Source: Pseudomonas cuatrocienegasensis (lineage in GTDB: Bacteria; Pseudomonadota; Gammaproteobacteria; Pseudomonadales; Pseudomonadaceae). From it: a stretch of 64,000 bases of DNA. The stretch lies in contig NZ_FOFP01000018.1 of NCBI RefSeq assembly GCF_900110925.1, positions 30,032 through 94,031 of the forward strand, read 5' to 3'. The first letter of the stretch is position 1, and every line of letters starts with the position of its first letter. The position numbers and the translations under genes are program-made. This document shows positions 51,841 to 60,816 of this stretch, piece after piece. The notes under the pieces are model-generated. The model ran no database searches, had not been told where the DNA came from, and was given only the letters and a program-made list of their open reading frames with translations.

Positions 51841-52002
51841 GGTCATTCTCCGGCAGGTCACAACGGCCGTCAGTTTACTCCAAACGTCCAGCTGCGGCTT
51901 GCGGTGCATCGTCTCAGGCGCTCGCTGACTTGCACGGCGGCACGCCTGCGGCGAGGATGGAGGCGCCTATGATCATGGCCGAGATGTTTGGCAGGAGCGC
52001 AT

Positions 52003-53484
52003 GTGAAGAATGATATCCATGACCTGGGACTGGTCATCGACTCCCGGATCAAACTGATCCTGATCGAGTCCTGGGATGAGCCGCGGGTGCTGGAAACCCT
52101 GACCAGTCTGGCGGTCAAGCGCGGTTTGGGGTTGCAGACCTGGTCGATTACCGAAGGTTTGCAACGCAGTGCCGGTGTGCCCGCCCCGGACGATGCTCCG
52201 GCCAGTCAGGACCCTGAAGTGGCGCTGCGCTTGATCAAGGCGGACCCGCAGCCAACGCTGTATGTCGCCTGCGATCTGCATCCCTTTCTGGATGACAACC
52301 CGCGGTTAGTGCGCTTGCTCAAGGACATTGCCATGCGCCAGAGCGCGCAGGCGCCCACCCTGGTGCTGGTGTCCCACGCCTGCAAATTGCCGCCGGAGGT
52401 GCAGCGTTTTGCGGCGCGCTTCAGCCTGGCTCTACCCAGTGAAGAAGAGCTGTTGTCCATTGTCCGCGAAGAGGCCAGCCGCTGGAGCGAGCGCAACCGC
52501 AGCGCGCGGGTGCGCACCGACAACCTCACGTTGCAGCAGGTGGTGAAGAACCTGCGCGGTATGAGTCATGCGGAGGCGCGTTCACTGGCGCGTACCATCA
52601 TCTGTGACGATGGTGCCATCACCCAGGACGATTTGCCGGAACTCAATCGCACCAAATTCCAACTGCTGGACCTGGAGGGCGTGTTGAGTTTCGAGCACGA
52701 CACGGCGCGCTTTGCCGAGGTGGGTGGGCTGCTCAATCTCAAACGCTGGTTGGCCGAGCGGCAAACGGTGTTTCTGCAAGGGCAGGGCAGTGATTCGCCC
52801 AAAGGCATGCTGCTGGTGGGGGTGCAGGGTGGCGGCAAGAGCCTGGCGGCCAAGGCGGTCGCGGGGCTCTGGGGTGTGCCGCTGCTGCGCCTGGATTTCG
52901 GCAGCCTGTACAACAAGTTCTTCGGCGAAACCGAGCGCAACCTGCGCGAAGCCCTGCGGCTGGCCGAGCAGATGGCGCCCTGCGTGCTGTGGATGGATGA
53001 GATCGAAAAAGGCCTGGCTACCGGCGACAATGACGGTGGGGTCAGTCAGCGGGTATTGGGCACTCTGCTGACCTGGATGGCTGAGCGTAAGGCGCCGGTA
53101 TTTATGGTCGCCACTGCCAATGTCATCGCCCATCTGCCGCCGGAGCTGGTACGCAAGGGGCGTTTCGACGAGTTGTTCTTTGTCGACTTACCGACCGCCG
53201 AGGTACGGGATGAGATTTTGCGCATTCACCTGTGCCGTCGTGACCTGGCACCGGAAACCTTTGACATGGGCGCGCTGGTGGCGTTGAGCGAGGGCTTCTC
53301 TGGCGCAGAGTTGGAGCAGGCGGTGGTCAGCGCCCTGTATGCCGCCCAGGCCCGCCAACAAGCGGTGGACCAGGTGCTGCTGGCGCACAGCCTGCAAAGC
53401 ACCTCGCCGCTGTCGGTGGTGATGGCCGAAGACCTGGCCGCGTTGCGCGCCTGGGCTCAGGGTCGCACCGTCAAGGCGGGTTGA
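52003..53484 (+). CDS. Ycf46-like AAA+ ATPase (GTG start)
   Basis: A 493-residue protein: an N-terminal regulatory region (about 1-215) and an AAA+ domain (about 235-470) with Walker A GVQGGGKS, Walker B CVLWMDEIEK and an arginine-finger region RKGRFDELFFVDLP. This places it with the Ycf46/plant Ycf46-like group of uncertain function. The GTG at 52003 follows AGGAG by 5 bases; a TTG at 51988 is also open but lacks a ribosome site. It overlaps the SDR gene tail to tail by 14 bp. Confidence 0.85.
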   Translation: MKNDIHDLGLVIDSRIKLILIESWDEPRVLETLTSLAVKRGLGLQTWSITEGLQRSAGVPAPDDAPASQDPEVALRLIKADPQPTLYVACDLHPFLDDNPRLVRLLKDIAMRQSAQAPTLVLVSHACKLPPEVQRFAARFSLALPSEEELLSIVREEASRWSERNRSARVRTDNLTLQQVVKNLRGMSHAEARSLARTIICDDGAITQDDLPELNRTKFQLLDLEGVLSFEHDTARFAEVGGLLNLKRWLAERQTVFLQGQGSDSPKGMLLVGVQGGGKSLAAKAVAGLWGVPLLRLDFGSLYNKFFGETERNLREALRLAEQMAPCVLWMDEIEKGLATGDNDGGVSQRVLGTLLTWMAERKAPVFMVATANVIAHLPPELVRKGRFDELFFVDLPTAEVRDEILRIHLCRRDLAPETFDMGALVALSEGFSGAELEQAVVSALYAAQARQQAVDQVLLAHSLQSTSPLSVVMAEDLAALRAWAQGRTVKAG

Positions 53485-54265
53485 GTGCGACGCGACGATT
53501 GAGTCGGCCGCTGATCAGGCGGGTGAGGCTGCGCGGCAGTAGCCGTGGCAAGCGACTGAGCAGGCGGGTGCGCCAGCCTGGGATGATCACTGCGCGATTC
53601 TTGTCCAGGCCGCGCATGGCCAGCAGGGCCACTTCTTCGGCGCTCAGCACCAGCTTGCTGCCCGCCAGGTTGTTCAGGTTCATGCCGGCCTTGCGAAAGA
53701 AGGCGCTGCGCGTCGGGCCGGGGCACAACACGGATACGCCGACCCCGCTGGACGCCAGTTCGACGCGCAACCCTTCGGAAAAATGCAGCACATAGGCCTT
53801 GCTGGCGCAGTAACTGCTCAGCCACGGACCTGGCTGGAAGGCTGCCAGCGAGGCAACGTTGAGAATCTGCCCTTGACCGCGGCGGGCCATGGCGCCACCG
53901 ATAGCGTGACACAGGCGAGTAAGCGCGAGCATGTTGAGTTCGACCAGGCGCTGCACGTCGCTCCAGTCCTGCTCGATAAAGGCGCCGTGCTGGCCGATGC
54001 CGGCATTGTTGACCAGCAGCTCGATCAGGTAGTCGCTTTGCTCCAGCTCATGCAGCAGGCCCGACAGTTGAATCGGTTGCGCCAGGTCGCAGGTGCGAAA
54101 CAGCACCTCCACGCCAAAGCGCTGGGCCAGCTCGTAGGCGATGCTTTCCAGCGCATCGCGTTGACGTGCCACCAGGATCAGGTTGCGCCCACGGCGCGCC
54201 AACGCTTCGGCCAGGGCCAGGCCAATACCGCTGGAGGCGCCAGTAACGAGAGCGTAACGGGGCAT
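53471..54265 (-). CDS. Short-chain dehydrogenase/reductase
   Basis: A 264-residue classical SDR: cofactor motif TGASSGIG, NNAG (VNNAGIGQHG), and the catalytic YCASK with an upstream serine. The C-terminal tail is basic (RLISGRLNRRVALNP), and the region about 225-255 is positively charged and could associate with the membrane. The substrate is unknown. The gene is conserved at this locus in Pseudomonas. Confidence 0.9.
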   Translation of the reverse strand: MPRYALVTGASSGIGLALAEALARRGRNLILVARQRDALESIAYELAQRFGVEVLFRTCDLAQPIQLSGLLHELEQSDYLIELLVNNAGIGQHGAFIEQDWSDVQRLVELNMLALTRLCHAIGGAMARRGQGQILNVASLAAFQPGPWLSSYCASKAYVLHFSEGLRVELASSGVGVSVLCPGPTRSAFFRKAGMNLNNLAGSKLVLSAEEVALLAMRGLDKNRAVIIPGWRTRLLSRLPRLLPRSLTRLISGRLNRRVALNPP

Positions 54266-54326
54266 AGCGACTCCGGTTTGGCGTACGCCCCGCGGTGGCG
54301 GGGCGTGGCAAGGGCAGGGTGGCGAC

Positions 54327-55322
54327 TCAGTTGCTGGGGGAGGACAGGCTGCTGAAGTCCAGCCCGCTCATGGCCAAGCCCATGGCCAGCATGGCGAAGC
54401 CGCCAAGAAAGAGCGCGATGATACTGCCGAGCATCAGTGCAATGAACAGCCCGGCGAGAATTTTCACTGGCAGGCTGTTCGGCGGTGCCGGCGGACCATA
54501 GCGGTTGGCGCCGTCATTCCCCGGGATCAGCAGCATCAGTAACCAGAAAACACTATTTACCAACGGCACCAGGTTAAGTAGCAGCAGCCAGGCGCTCCAG
54601 CCGATATCGTGGAGGCGCTGTGCGCCGATCTGCACGCTGATCACCAGCATGGCCACTACCAAGACGATGGTCAGTAAGCCACCGACTATGTCGGAGAGTG
54701 CTGCCGCGATACCGACCACCCCCATGACTGCGACGAAGGCTGCCATCATCACCAGGGACCAGGCCAGGTAGCGCAGGCGGCCGATGCGGCCGTTGATGGA
54801 AAAGACCTTCAGTTCGCTCACTTCGGGCAGCGCTTCGGTCACATCAGCCCGCGGCGTTGCGTAAGGGTGGGCCGCGGCTGATGGTTGAGCGGTTGCAGGT
54901 GGCTGCGCCGGTGTTTGTTCAGCCAGTTGCGCCTGGCGCGCCAGGTACTTGTCGATGATGATGCCGCAGGCCATGCATTCCGGGCTCTTGGGCTGGCGAT
55001 GGGCGCACTTCGGACAGCTCATCTCAGGCAGGCTGGTCGAGGGCGCGATGGGGGCTGGGTCAGCCGCTACCAGTGACAGATTGGCAGCCAGGTCGTGCTC
55101 CTTGCGCACGCAGGCTCCGGCGCGTTGCAGCGCAGCCAGATAATGCTCGGCCTCTTCATCTGTCAGGTCGCGCTTGAGAGCGACGGTGCCGCCCTTGAAC
55201 AGGCTGTCTATGCGCGTGTGGTCGCTCTTGAACAGACGAACGAGGTTATCCTTGACGGTATCGAGCGCCATTTCTGGCATCAGTTCACCATCAAACACGA
55301 TCTTGTAACGGGTCGGGGCCAT
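54327..55322 (-). CDS. Zinc-ribbon plus DUF805 membrane protein
   Basis: A 331-residue protein: N-terminal cytoplasmic region (about 1-95) similar to a small regulatory fold, a zinc-ribbon motif MSCPKCAHRQPKSPECMACG (about 99-118), a Pro/Ala-rich linker, and a C-terminal DUF805 membrane part (about 165-325) with roughly five hydrophobic segments, including INGRIGRLRYLAWSL and QRLHDIGWSAWLLL. Function unknown. Confidence 0.85.
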   Translation of the reverse strand: MAPTRYKIVFDGELMPEMALDTVKDNLVRLFKSDHTRIDSLFKGGTVALKRDLTDEEAEHYLAALQRAGACVRKEHDLAANLSLVAADPAPIAPSTSLPEMSCPKCAHRQPKSPECMACGIIIDKYLARQAQLAEQTPAQPPATAQPSAAAHPYATPRADVTEALPEVSELKVFSINGRIGRLRYLAWSLVMMAAFVAVMGVVGIAAALSDIVGGLLTIVLVVAMLVISVQIGAQRLHDIGWSAWLLLLNLVPLVNSVFWLLMLLIPGNDGANRYGPPAPPNSLPVKILAGLFIALMLGSIIALFLGGFAMLAMGLAMSGLDFSSLSSPSN

Positions 55323-55507
55323 GCGAGCTTCCTTGTTGACGCACTGTGGGTCAGCACCGGGTGCTGGATGTAGCTAAGCATTTCGCCGAGCATTCGGCGA
55401 GGGGGCGATGTACTGAGTGTTTTAACACTGGGCAAGCCTGCGTCAACATAGCGCTACAGGTGAAGCATCGGCCGACCAGCAGCAGAATTGGCTGGCCGAA
55501 GCGTCTG

Positions 55508-56467
55508 TCAGCGGCTCAGATGCTGGGATAAGCGCTGACTCCTTGCCAGGGCATCCCGGTACTCCTGGTCCAGGCGCTCGATCAGCGCCGCCACGCTGGG
55601 CAGGTCGTTGATTCCGCCAGCGCCTTGTCCGGCGGACCAGACGGTCTTCCAGGCCTTGGCTTCCTCGCTCATCGGCTTGAGCTTCTCGCCATAGTTCACC
55701 TCGCCCTTGCCCAGGCGTTGCAAGTCGTAGCCGGCCTGCTCAAGGCTCTGACGCATAAAGCTGGCGGGGACACCGGATACCGCCGGGGTATGGATGATAT
55801 CGGCGGCGCGCGCGTCCAGCAGCATCTGCTTGTAGGCCGGTGAGGCGTCGTTCTCCTGGGTGGCGATGAAGCGCGTGCCCAGGTAGGCCAGGTCGGCGCC
55901 GAGCAGCTGGGCGGCGAGAATTTCGTGGCCATGGTTGAGGCAGCCGGCCAGCAGTAAGGTCTTGTCGAAAAACTGGCGTATCTCGGCGATCAGCGCGAAC
56001 GGGCTCCAGGTCCCGGCATGGCCGCCGGCACCGGCGGCTACGGCGATCAGCCCATCGACGCCGGCCTCGGCAGCTTTTTCGGCATGCCGGCGGGTGGTGA
56101 CATCATGGAATACCAGTCCGCCGTAGCTGTGCACGGCATCGACCACATCCTTTACCGCGCCCAGGCTGGTAATGACGATCGGTACTTGATGGGCCACGCA
56201 CAACGCCAGGTCTGCCTGCAGGCGAGGGTTGCTGGCGTGGACGATCAGGTTGACCGCGTAAGGTGCTGCGCTGCTCTGCAGGCCTGCTTCGATGGTTTCC
56301 AGCCAGTGTTTGAAGCCGCTGCTGTCGCGCTGATTGAGGGCCGGAAAGCTGCCGACGATGCCGTTGTTGCAGCACGCCAGCACCAATTGCGGGTTGGACA
56401 CCAGGAACATCGGCGCGGCAACCACTGGCAGGCGCAGGCGATTTTCGAGCAGGGCGGGTAGCGACAT
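55508..56467 (-). CDS. NAD(P)H-dependent flavin oxidoreductase / nitronate monooxygenase
   Basis: A 319-residue FMN TIM-barrel of the nitronate monooxygenase (2-nitropropane dioxygenase) family. Features are VAAPMFLVSNPQLVLACCNNGIVGSFPALN at the N-terminus, AAGAGGHAGTWSPFAL (FMN phosphate loop) and YLGTRFIATQE. It detoxifies nitronates such as propionate-3-nitronate or acts as an NADH:quinone reductase; the sequence does not separate these. Confidence 0.9.
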   Translation of the reverse strand: MSLPALLENRLRLPVVAAPMFLVSNPQLVLACCNNGIVGSFPALNQRDSSGFKHWLETIEAGLQSSAAPYAVNLIVHASNPRLQADLALCVAHQVPIVITSLGAVKDVVDAVHSYGGLVFHDVTTRRHAEKAAEAGVDGLIAVAAGAGGHAGTWSPFALIAEIRQFFDKTLLLAGCLNHGHEILAAQLLGADLAYLGTRFIATQENDASPAYKQMLLDARAADIIHTPAVSGVPASFMRQSLEQAGYDLQRLGKGEVNYGEKLKPMSEEAKAWKTVWSAGQGAGGINDLPSVAALIERLDQEYRDALARSQRLSQHLSR

Positions 56468-56493
56468 GGCGAAACTCCAGCGAACGGATTGGC

Positions 56494-56922
56494 TCAGAAC
56501 GGTTTGACGACGACCAGGATGACGACCCCAAGCAGTACCAGCACCGGGGCTTCGTTGAACCAGCGGTAGAACACATGGCTGCGTTGGTTTTCGCCGTTGG
56601 CAAAGCGCTTGAGTTGGGCGCCACAGACATGGTGATAACCAATCAGCAGCACGACCAGGGTCAGCTTGGCGTGCATCCAGTCCTGGCTGAAGTAGTAGCT
56701 CGGGTTGAGCGTCAGCAGCCAGATGCCCAGGCCCACTGTGGCAATCATGGAAGGCTGCATGATGCCGCGGTAGAGCTTGCGCTCCATCACGCAGAAACGC
56801 TCGCGGCTGGGCGCGTCATCACTCATCGCGTGGTAGACGAACAGCCGCGGTAGATAGAACAGGCCGGCGAACCAGCAGACCATGGCGATGATGTGCAGGG
56901 CCTTGAGCCATAGGTAAAGCAT
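56494..56922 (-). CDS. hemJ: HemJ-type protoporphyrinogen IX oxidase
   Basis: A 142-residue integral membrane protein with four predicted helices, replacing HemG/HemY in many proteobacteria. It has MLYLWLKALHIIAMVCWFAGLFYLPRLFVYH, with the conserved His10 and a cytoplasmic helix pattern, and the invariant KLTLV segment. It is divergent from argC. Confidence 0.88.
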   Translation of the reverse strand: MLYLWLKALHIIAMVCWFAGLFYLPRLFVYHAMSDDAPSRERFCVMERKLYRGIMQPSMIATVGLGIWLLTLNPSYYFSQDWMHAKLTLVVLLIGYHHVCGAQLKRFANGENQRSHVFYRWFNEAPVLVLLGVVILVVVKPF

Positions 56923-57056
56923 GATGCCCCTCCGGGGTCAGATTAAGGCTCTGATAGTAGAGGCCTGTGCGCCGTGCGTCATCTGCATGGTTGGCCCCTG
57001 GCCGATGCGGCCTTATCATCGGCAACTTTCCAATGGTTCTTTGCAAGGGGCGCGTC

Positions 57057-58091
57057 ATGGTCAAGGTAGGTATCGTCGGCGGCACAGGCTACACGGGCGT
57101 GGAGCTGCTGCGTCTGCTGGCCCAGCACCCACAGGCACAGGTCGAGGTCATTACCTCGCGTTCCGAGGCGGGACTGCGGGTCGACGAGATGTACCCGAAC
57201 CTGCGTGGTCACTACCCGGATCTCGCCTTCAGCGTGCCGGATGTCGCTACCCTCGGCGCATGTGATGTGGTGTTCTTCGCTACGCCCCATGGTGTGGCCC
57301 ACGCCCTGGCCGGTGAGCTGCTCGCTGCTGGGACCAAGGTCATCGACCTGTCGGCTGACTTCCGTCTGCAGGATGCTGACGAATGGGCCAAGTGGTATGG
57401 CCAGCCCCATGGCGCGCCGGACCTGCTGCCGGAAGCGGTGTATGGCTTGCCTGAGGTCAATCGTGAAGCGATCAAGCAGGCGCGCCTGATTGCGGTGCCG
57501 GGTTGCTATCCCACTGCCGCACAGCTGGCGCTGATTCCGTTGCTGGAGGCCGGTCTGGCCGATACCACGCAAGTGATCGCCGACTGCAAGTCCGGGGTCA
57601 GCGGTGCTGGCCGCGGTGCCAGTGTTGGTTCGCTGTTCAGCGAGGCCGGCGAGAGCATGAAAGCCTACGGGGTGAAAGGCCATCGGCATCTGCCAGAAAT
57701 TCGCCAGGGGCTGCGCCGGGCTGCTGGTAAGGATGTCGGCCTGACCTTTGTGCCGCACCTGACACCAATGATCCGCGGCATACATGCGACTCTCTACGCC
57801 ACTGTAGTCGATCGCTCGGTGGACCTGCAGGCGCTGTTCGAACAGCGCTATGCCAATGAACCCTTCGTCGATGTGATGCCCGCCGGCAGCCACCCGGAAA
57901 CCCGCAGTGTGCGCGGTGCCAACGTCTGCCGGATCGCCGTGCATCGTCCGCAGAATGGTGATCTGGTGGTGGTGCTGTCGGTCATTGATAACCTGGTCAA
58001 GGGCGCCTCTGGCCAGGCGGTGCAGAACATGAACATTATCTTCGGGCTCGATGAGCGTCTGGGTCTGTCCCACGCAGCCCTGCTGCCCTGA
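57057..58091 (+). CDS. argC: N-acetyl-gamma-glutamyl-phosphate reductase
   Basis: NADPH-dependent third step of arginine synthesis. The 344-residue protein shows the GIVGGTGYTGVELLRLL nucleotide-binding motif and active-site Cys150 in AVPGCYPTAAQLAL. The start at 57057 (MVKVGIVGG) is the family start; an upstream in-frame start is discarded. The final A of its TGA stop overlaps the first base of the next gene's ATG (TGATG). Confidence 0.96.
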   Translation: MVKVGIVGGTGYTGVELLRLLAQHPQAQVEVITSRSEAGLRVDEMYPNLRGHYPDLAFSVPDVATLGACDVVFFATPHGVAHALAGELLAAGTKVIDLSADFRLQDADEWAKWYGQPHGAPDLLPEAVYGLPEVNREAIKQARLIAVPGCYPTAAQLALIPLLEAGLADTTQVIADCKSGVSGAGRGASVGSLFSEAGESMKAYGVKGHRHLPEIRQGLRRAAGKDVGLTFVPHLTPMIRGIHATLYATVVDRSVDLQALFEQRYANEPFVDVMPAGSHPETRSVRGANVCRIAVHRPQNGDLVVVLSVIDNLVKGASGQAVQNMNIIFGLDERLGLSHAALLP

Positions 58092-58840
58092 TGGGCGGCT
58101 GGGAGGTTCGCCCTACTGACCCGCGCCGTACCCGGCGCGTGCGTCTGGCGTTGGCTGCGCTGATTCTGGCTATTCCGCTGGCTTTCTACCTGGGTACGCA
58201 GTGGTCTTTCCTGGCGGCGCCCGCTGGCGAGGGTGCACACACCAAGCGCCAGCAGGAGGGCGAATTGCGTCAGGAGGTAGAAGACCTGCAGCAGCGCCTG
58301 GCGGTGGTCAGTAGTGGCGAGCGCGTGGCCCAGCAGGCTAATGAGCAAAGTCGCCTGACGATCAAATTACTGGAAGAGCAGATCTTCAAGTTGCAGCAGA
58401 ATCTGGCGTTCTATAAAGGTGTCCTGGCGCCCGGTAGTCGGCGTGAGGGCTTGCGTATTCAGACGTTCGAGCTGCAACCCACAGATGTACCTGGCCGCTT
58501 CCGCTACAAATTGTTGTTGAGCCGAGTCGGTGATGGTGAAGAACCGTTGCAGGGGCAACTGCACGTGGTGATCGATGGGCATCGGGACAAGCAAGCTGTC
58601 AGTCTCGAACTGGCGCCGCTGACCGAAGGGTTAGCTGATGCCCTGACTGATCAAACGATTGCCTTTTCCTTCAAGCACTTTCAGGCTATTCCTGAGGCGG
58701 CACGTTTTGGCGAGCTCGCGGTGCCGGAGGGTTTTATCCCGGATGAGGTCAAGGTGCAGGCACAGGTCAAGGGAGAGAAACCCCTGGTCCGAACATTCAA
58801 ATGGTTAGACGCAAGAGTGACGATTCCCAATGTGGAGTAA
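58091..58840 (+). CDS. DUF6776-like single-pass membrane protein with coiled coil
   Basis: A 249-residue protein: a basic N-terminus (about 1-18), one membrane helix (about 19-38), a coiled coil (about 50-100, rich in Gln, Glu and Leu) and a C-terminal periplasmic beta-rich domain. It is translated with argC (TGATG) and overlaps the bactofilin gene by 11 bp. The domain layout recalls periplasmic partners of bactofilin, but its role is unproven. Confidence 0.8.
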   Translation: MGGWEVRPTDPRRTRRVRLALAALILAIPLAFYLGTQWSFLAAPAGEGAHTKRQQEGELRQEVEDLQQRLAVVSSGERVAQQANEQSRLTIKLLEEQIFKLQQNLAFYKGVLAPGSRREGLRIQTFELQPTDVPGRFRYKLLLSRVGDGEEPLQGQLHVVIDGHRDKQAVSLELAPLTEGLADALTDQTIAFSFKHFQAIPEAARFGELAVPEGFIPDEVKVQAQVKGEKPLVRTFKWLDARVTIPNVE

Positions 58841-59243
58841 AGACAAGAGCAAGACCGACCTGCAGCGCTTCACCGGCAAAACCAGCCTGATCGCCGCGGG
58901 CGCTGAGCTGAGTGGCAGCCTGTGCTTTCAAGGTGCCGTGCAGATCGATGGACGGGTCAGCGGTAACCTGTTGGCCACTGACGGGATGGTGCGGGTCAGT
59001 GTCGAAGGTCGGGTTGAAGGCGAGCTACGCGCTCCCCATATAGTCATTGATGGCGAAGTGGTAGGTGATGTACATGCCGGCGAGCATCTCGAGTTGGGCA
59101 GTCGTGCGCGGGTACGCGGTAACCTGTATTACGCTCTGATGGAGATGGCGATGGGGGCGAAGATCGAGGGGCGTTTGTGCCCGCTTGGCGAAGCCAGCAC
59201 GCCCCTGCAACTGCCGGAAACCCTGGATATGCAGAATAGTTGA
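58830..59243 (+). CDS. Bactofilin (polymer-forming cytoskeletal protein)
   Basis: A 137-residue bactofilin with the right-handed beta-helix repeat region GSLCFQGAVQIDGRVSGNLLATDGMVRVSVEGRVEGELRAPHIVIDGEVVGDV. Bactofilins form filaments and often recruit cell-wall enzymes. Overlap with the upstream coiled-coil membrane protein suggests an anchor for the filament. An M23 peptidase gene, a common functional partner of bactofilins, lies 1.6 kb further on the opposite strand. Confidence 0.9.
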   Translation: MWSKDKSKTDLQRFTGKTSLIAAGAELSGSLCFQGAVQIDGRVSGNLLATDGMVRVSVEGRVEGELRAPHIVIDGEVVGDVHAGEHLELGSRARVRGNLYYALMEMAMGAKIEGRLCPLGEASTPLQLPETLDMQNS

Positions 59244-59316
59244 CCGCTTTTCTCGGGTAAGCGGATAATATGAAGCCTCAACGCAACAAGGCGCACTGCG
59301 CCAGGAGAGAGTCAGA

Positions 59317-59667
59317 ATGAGCGTCGAAACCTTCACCCCCACAGCCTTGCTGTTTACGCAAGGCGCGGCGAGCAAGGTGAAGAGCCTGGTCGATGAGGAG
59401 GGCAATCCTCGCCTCAAATTGCGGGTCTTTGTGACCGGCGGCGGCTGCTCGGGCTTTCAGTATGGCTTCACGTTTGATGAGGAAGTCGCTGACGATGACA
59501 CCATTGTCGAGCGCGAAGGCGTCAGTCTGGTTGTCGATCCGATGAGTTTTCAATACCTTGCCGGTGCCGAGGTCGACTATCAGGAAGGTCTTGAGGGTTC
59601 ACGCTTCGTGATCAAGAACCCGAACGCCACCACCACCTGTGGTTGTGGCTCGTCCTTCTCGATCTGA
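59317..59667 (+). CDS. erpA: Iron-sulfur cluster insertion protein ErpA
   Basis: A-type Fe-S carrier that passes clusters to targets such as IspG/IspH. The 116-residue protein has the three conserved cysteines: Cys44 in GGGCSGFQYG, and Cys108 and Cys110 in TTTCGCGSSFSI. GAGAG lies before the ATG. It shares a bidirectional terminator with anmK. Confidence 0.96.
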   Translation: MSVETFTPTALLFTQGAASKVKSLVDEEGNPRLKLRVFVTGGGCSGFQYGFTFDEEVADDDTIVEREGVSLVVDPMSFQYLAGAEVDYQEGLEGSRFVIKNPNATTTCGCGSSFSI

Positions 59668-59684
59668 GCCCTGCCGCTGAATAG

Positions 59685-59713
59685 AAACGCCGTGCTTATG
59701 CACGGCGTTTTCG
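59685..59713. terminator. Bidirectional intrinsic terminator between erpA and anmK
   Basis: AAACGCCGTGC (59685-59695) pairs with GCACGGCGTTT (59700-59710) around a TTAT loop, an A/T run on both sides serving the convergent genes. Confidence 0.9.
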
Positions 59714-59721
59714 TTTGTGGT

Positions 59722-60813
59722 TCAGGCCGGGTAGATCGCGCCAAGCACCCTTAGGCCGCGGGCGCCGGTGACACTGGGGCGGTTGGCGGGTATCGATTCC
59801 ATGCAGCAGTGTGCAAGCCAAGCGAACGCCATGGCCTCCACCCAGTCTGGCGCAATGCCATAGGCCTCGGTACTGGCGACATGGGTGCCCTCAAGCAATT
59901 CCGCGAGCCGAGTCATCAAGCTACGGTTGTGTGCGCCGCCGCCACATACCAGCAGTTGGTCTGTGATGGGTTGAGCTTGGCGCAAAGCACGGACGATGCT
60001 CTGGACGCTGAGCTCAAGTAGCGTCGCTTGCACGTCGGCGGGATCGAGGACTGGATGCACGGCGAGGTGACGATCCAGCCAGGGAAGGTTGAACAGCTCA
60101 CGCCCGGTGCTCTTCGGGCCTTGCGTCTGGAAGAACGCATCGGAAAGGAGTGCCTTGAGCAAGTCAGGCTGCACCTGACCGCTAGCTGCCCAGGCACCAT
60201 CGCGGTCATAGGCGAGACCCTGGTGACGCTCGATCCAGGCATCCATAAGCACGTTGCCCGGCCCACTGTCGAAGCCGCTTGCCGGTTGTCCTGCCTGCAG
60301 CAGGCTGAGATTACTGAAGCCGCCGACGTTGAGAATGGCGCGGCGTTGTGTGGCATCGGCAAACAGCGCTTCGTGAAATGCCGGTACCAACGGTGCACCC
60401 TGGCCACCGGCTGCTACATCGCGACGACGAAAATCTGCCACGACGGCAATGCCGGTCAACTCTGCCAGCAGAGCAGGGTTGCCAATCTGGATGGTGAAGC
60501 TCCGTGCAGGCTCATGGCGTACGGTCTGACCGTGGCTACCAATTGCGCGGATCTGACCGGCCTGCAACTGTTTTTCCGCAAGCAAACCATGGATGCCTGT
60601 TGCAACCAACTCTGCCCAGCGCTGCTCGGCCAGTGCGGCACGTGCCAGCTCATCATTACCCGATACGCACAAGGCCAATAATGCCTGGCGCAGGTCATCA
60701 GGCATTGGCAGGTAGTGCGTAGCCAGCAGTTGAGTCGTGGTGGTTTGCTCAATCAGTGCAATGTCCAGCCCATCCAGGCTGGTGCCGGACATTACACCCA
60801 GGTAGAGCGGCAT
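59722..60813 (-). CDS. anmK: Anhydro-N-acetylmuramic acid kinase
   Basis: Opens and phosphorylates anhydro-MurNAc, the first step of muropeptide recycling after AmpD-type cleavage. The 363-residue protein has GTSLDGLDIA (ATP loop), GSHGQTVRHEP and FDSGPGNVLMDAWI. The AmgK/MurU route in the same window continues from its product after dephosphorylation by MupP, which is not in this window. Its ATG is 3 bases past the M23 gene stop, so they are one transcript. Confidence 0.95.
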   Translation of the reverse strand: MPLYLGVMSGTSLDGLDIALIEQTTTTQLLATHYLPMPDDLRQALLALCVSGNDELARAALAEQRWAELVATGIHGLLAEKQLQAGQIRAIGSHGQTVRHEPARSFTIQIGNPALLAELTGIAVVADFRRRDVAAGGQGAPLVPAFHEALFADATQRRAILNVGGFSNLSLLQAGQPASGFDSGPGNVLMDAWIERHQGLAYDRDGAWAASGQVQPDLLKALLSDAFFQTQGPKSTGRELFNLPWLDRHLAVHPVLDPADVQATLLELSVQSIVRALRQAQPITDQLLVCGGGAHNRSLMTRLAELLEGTHVASTEAYGIAPDWVEAMAFAWLAHCCMESIPANRPSVTGARGLRVLGAIYPA

Positions 60814-60816
60814 TGA

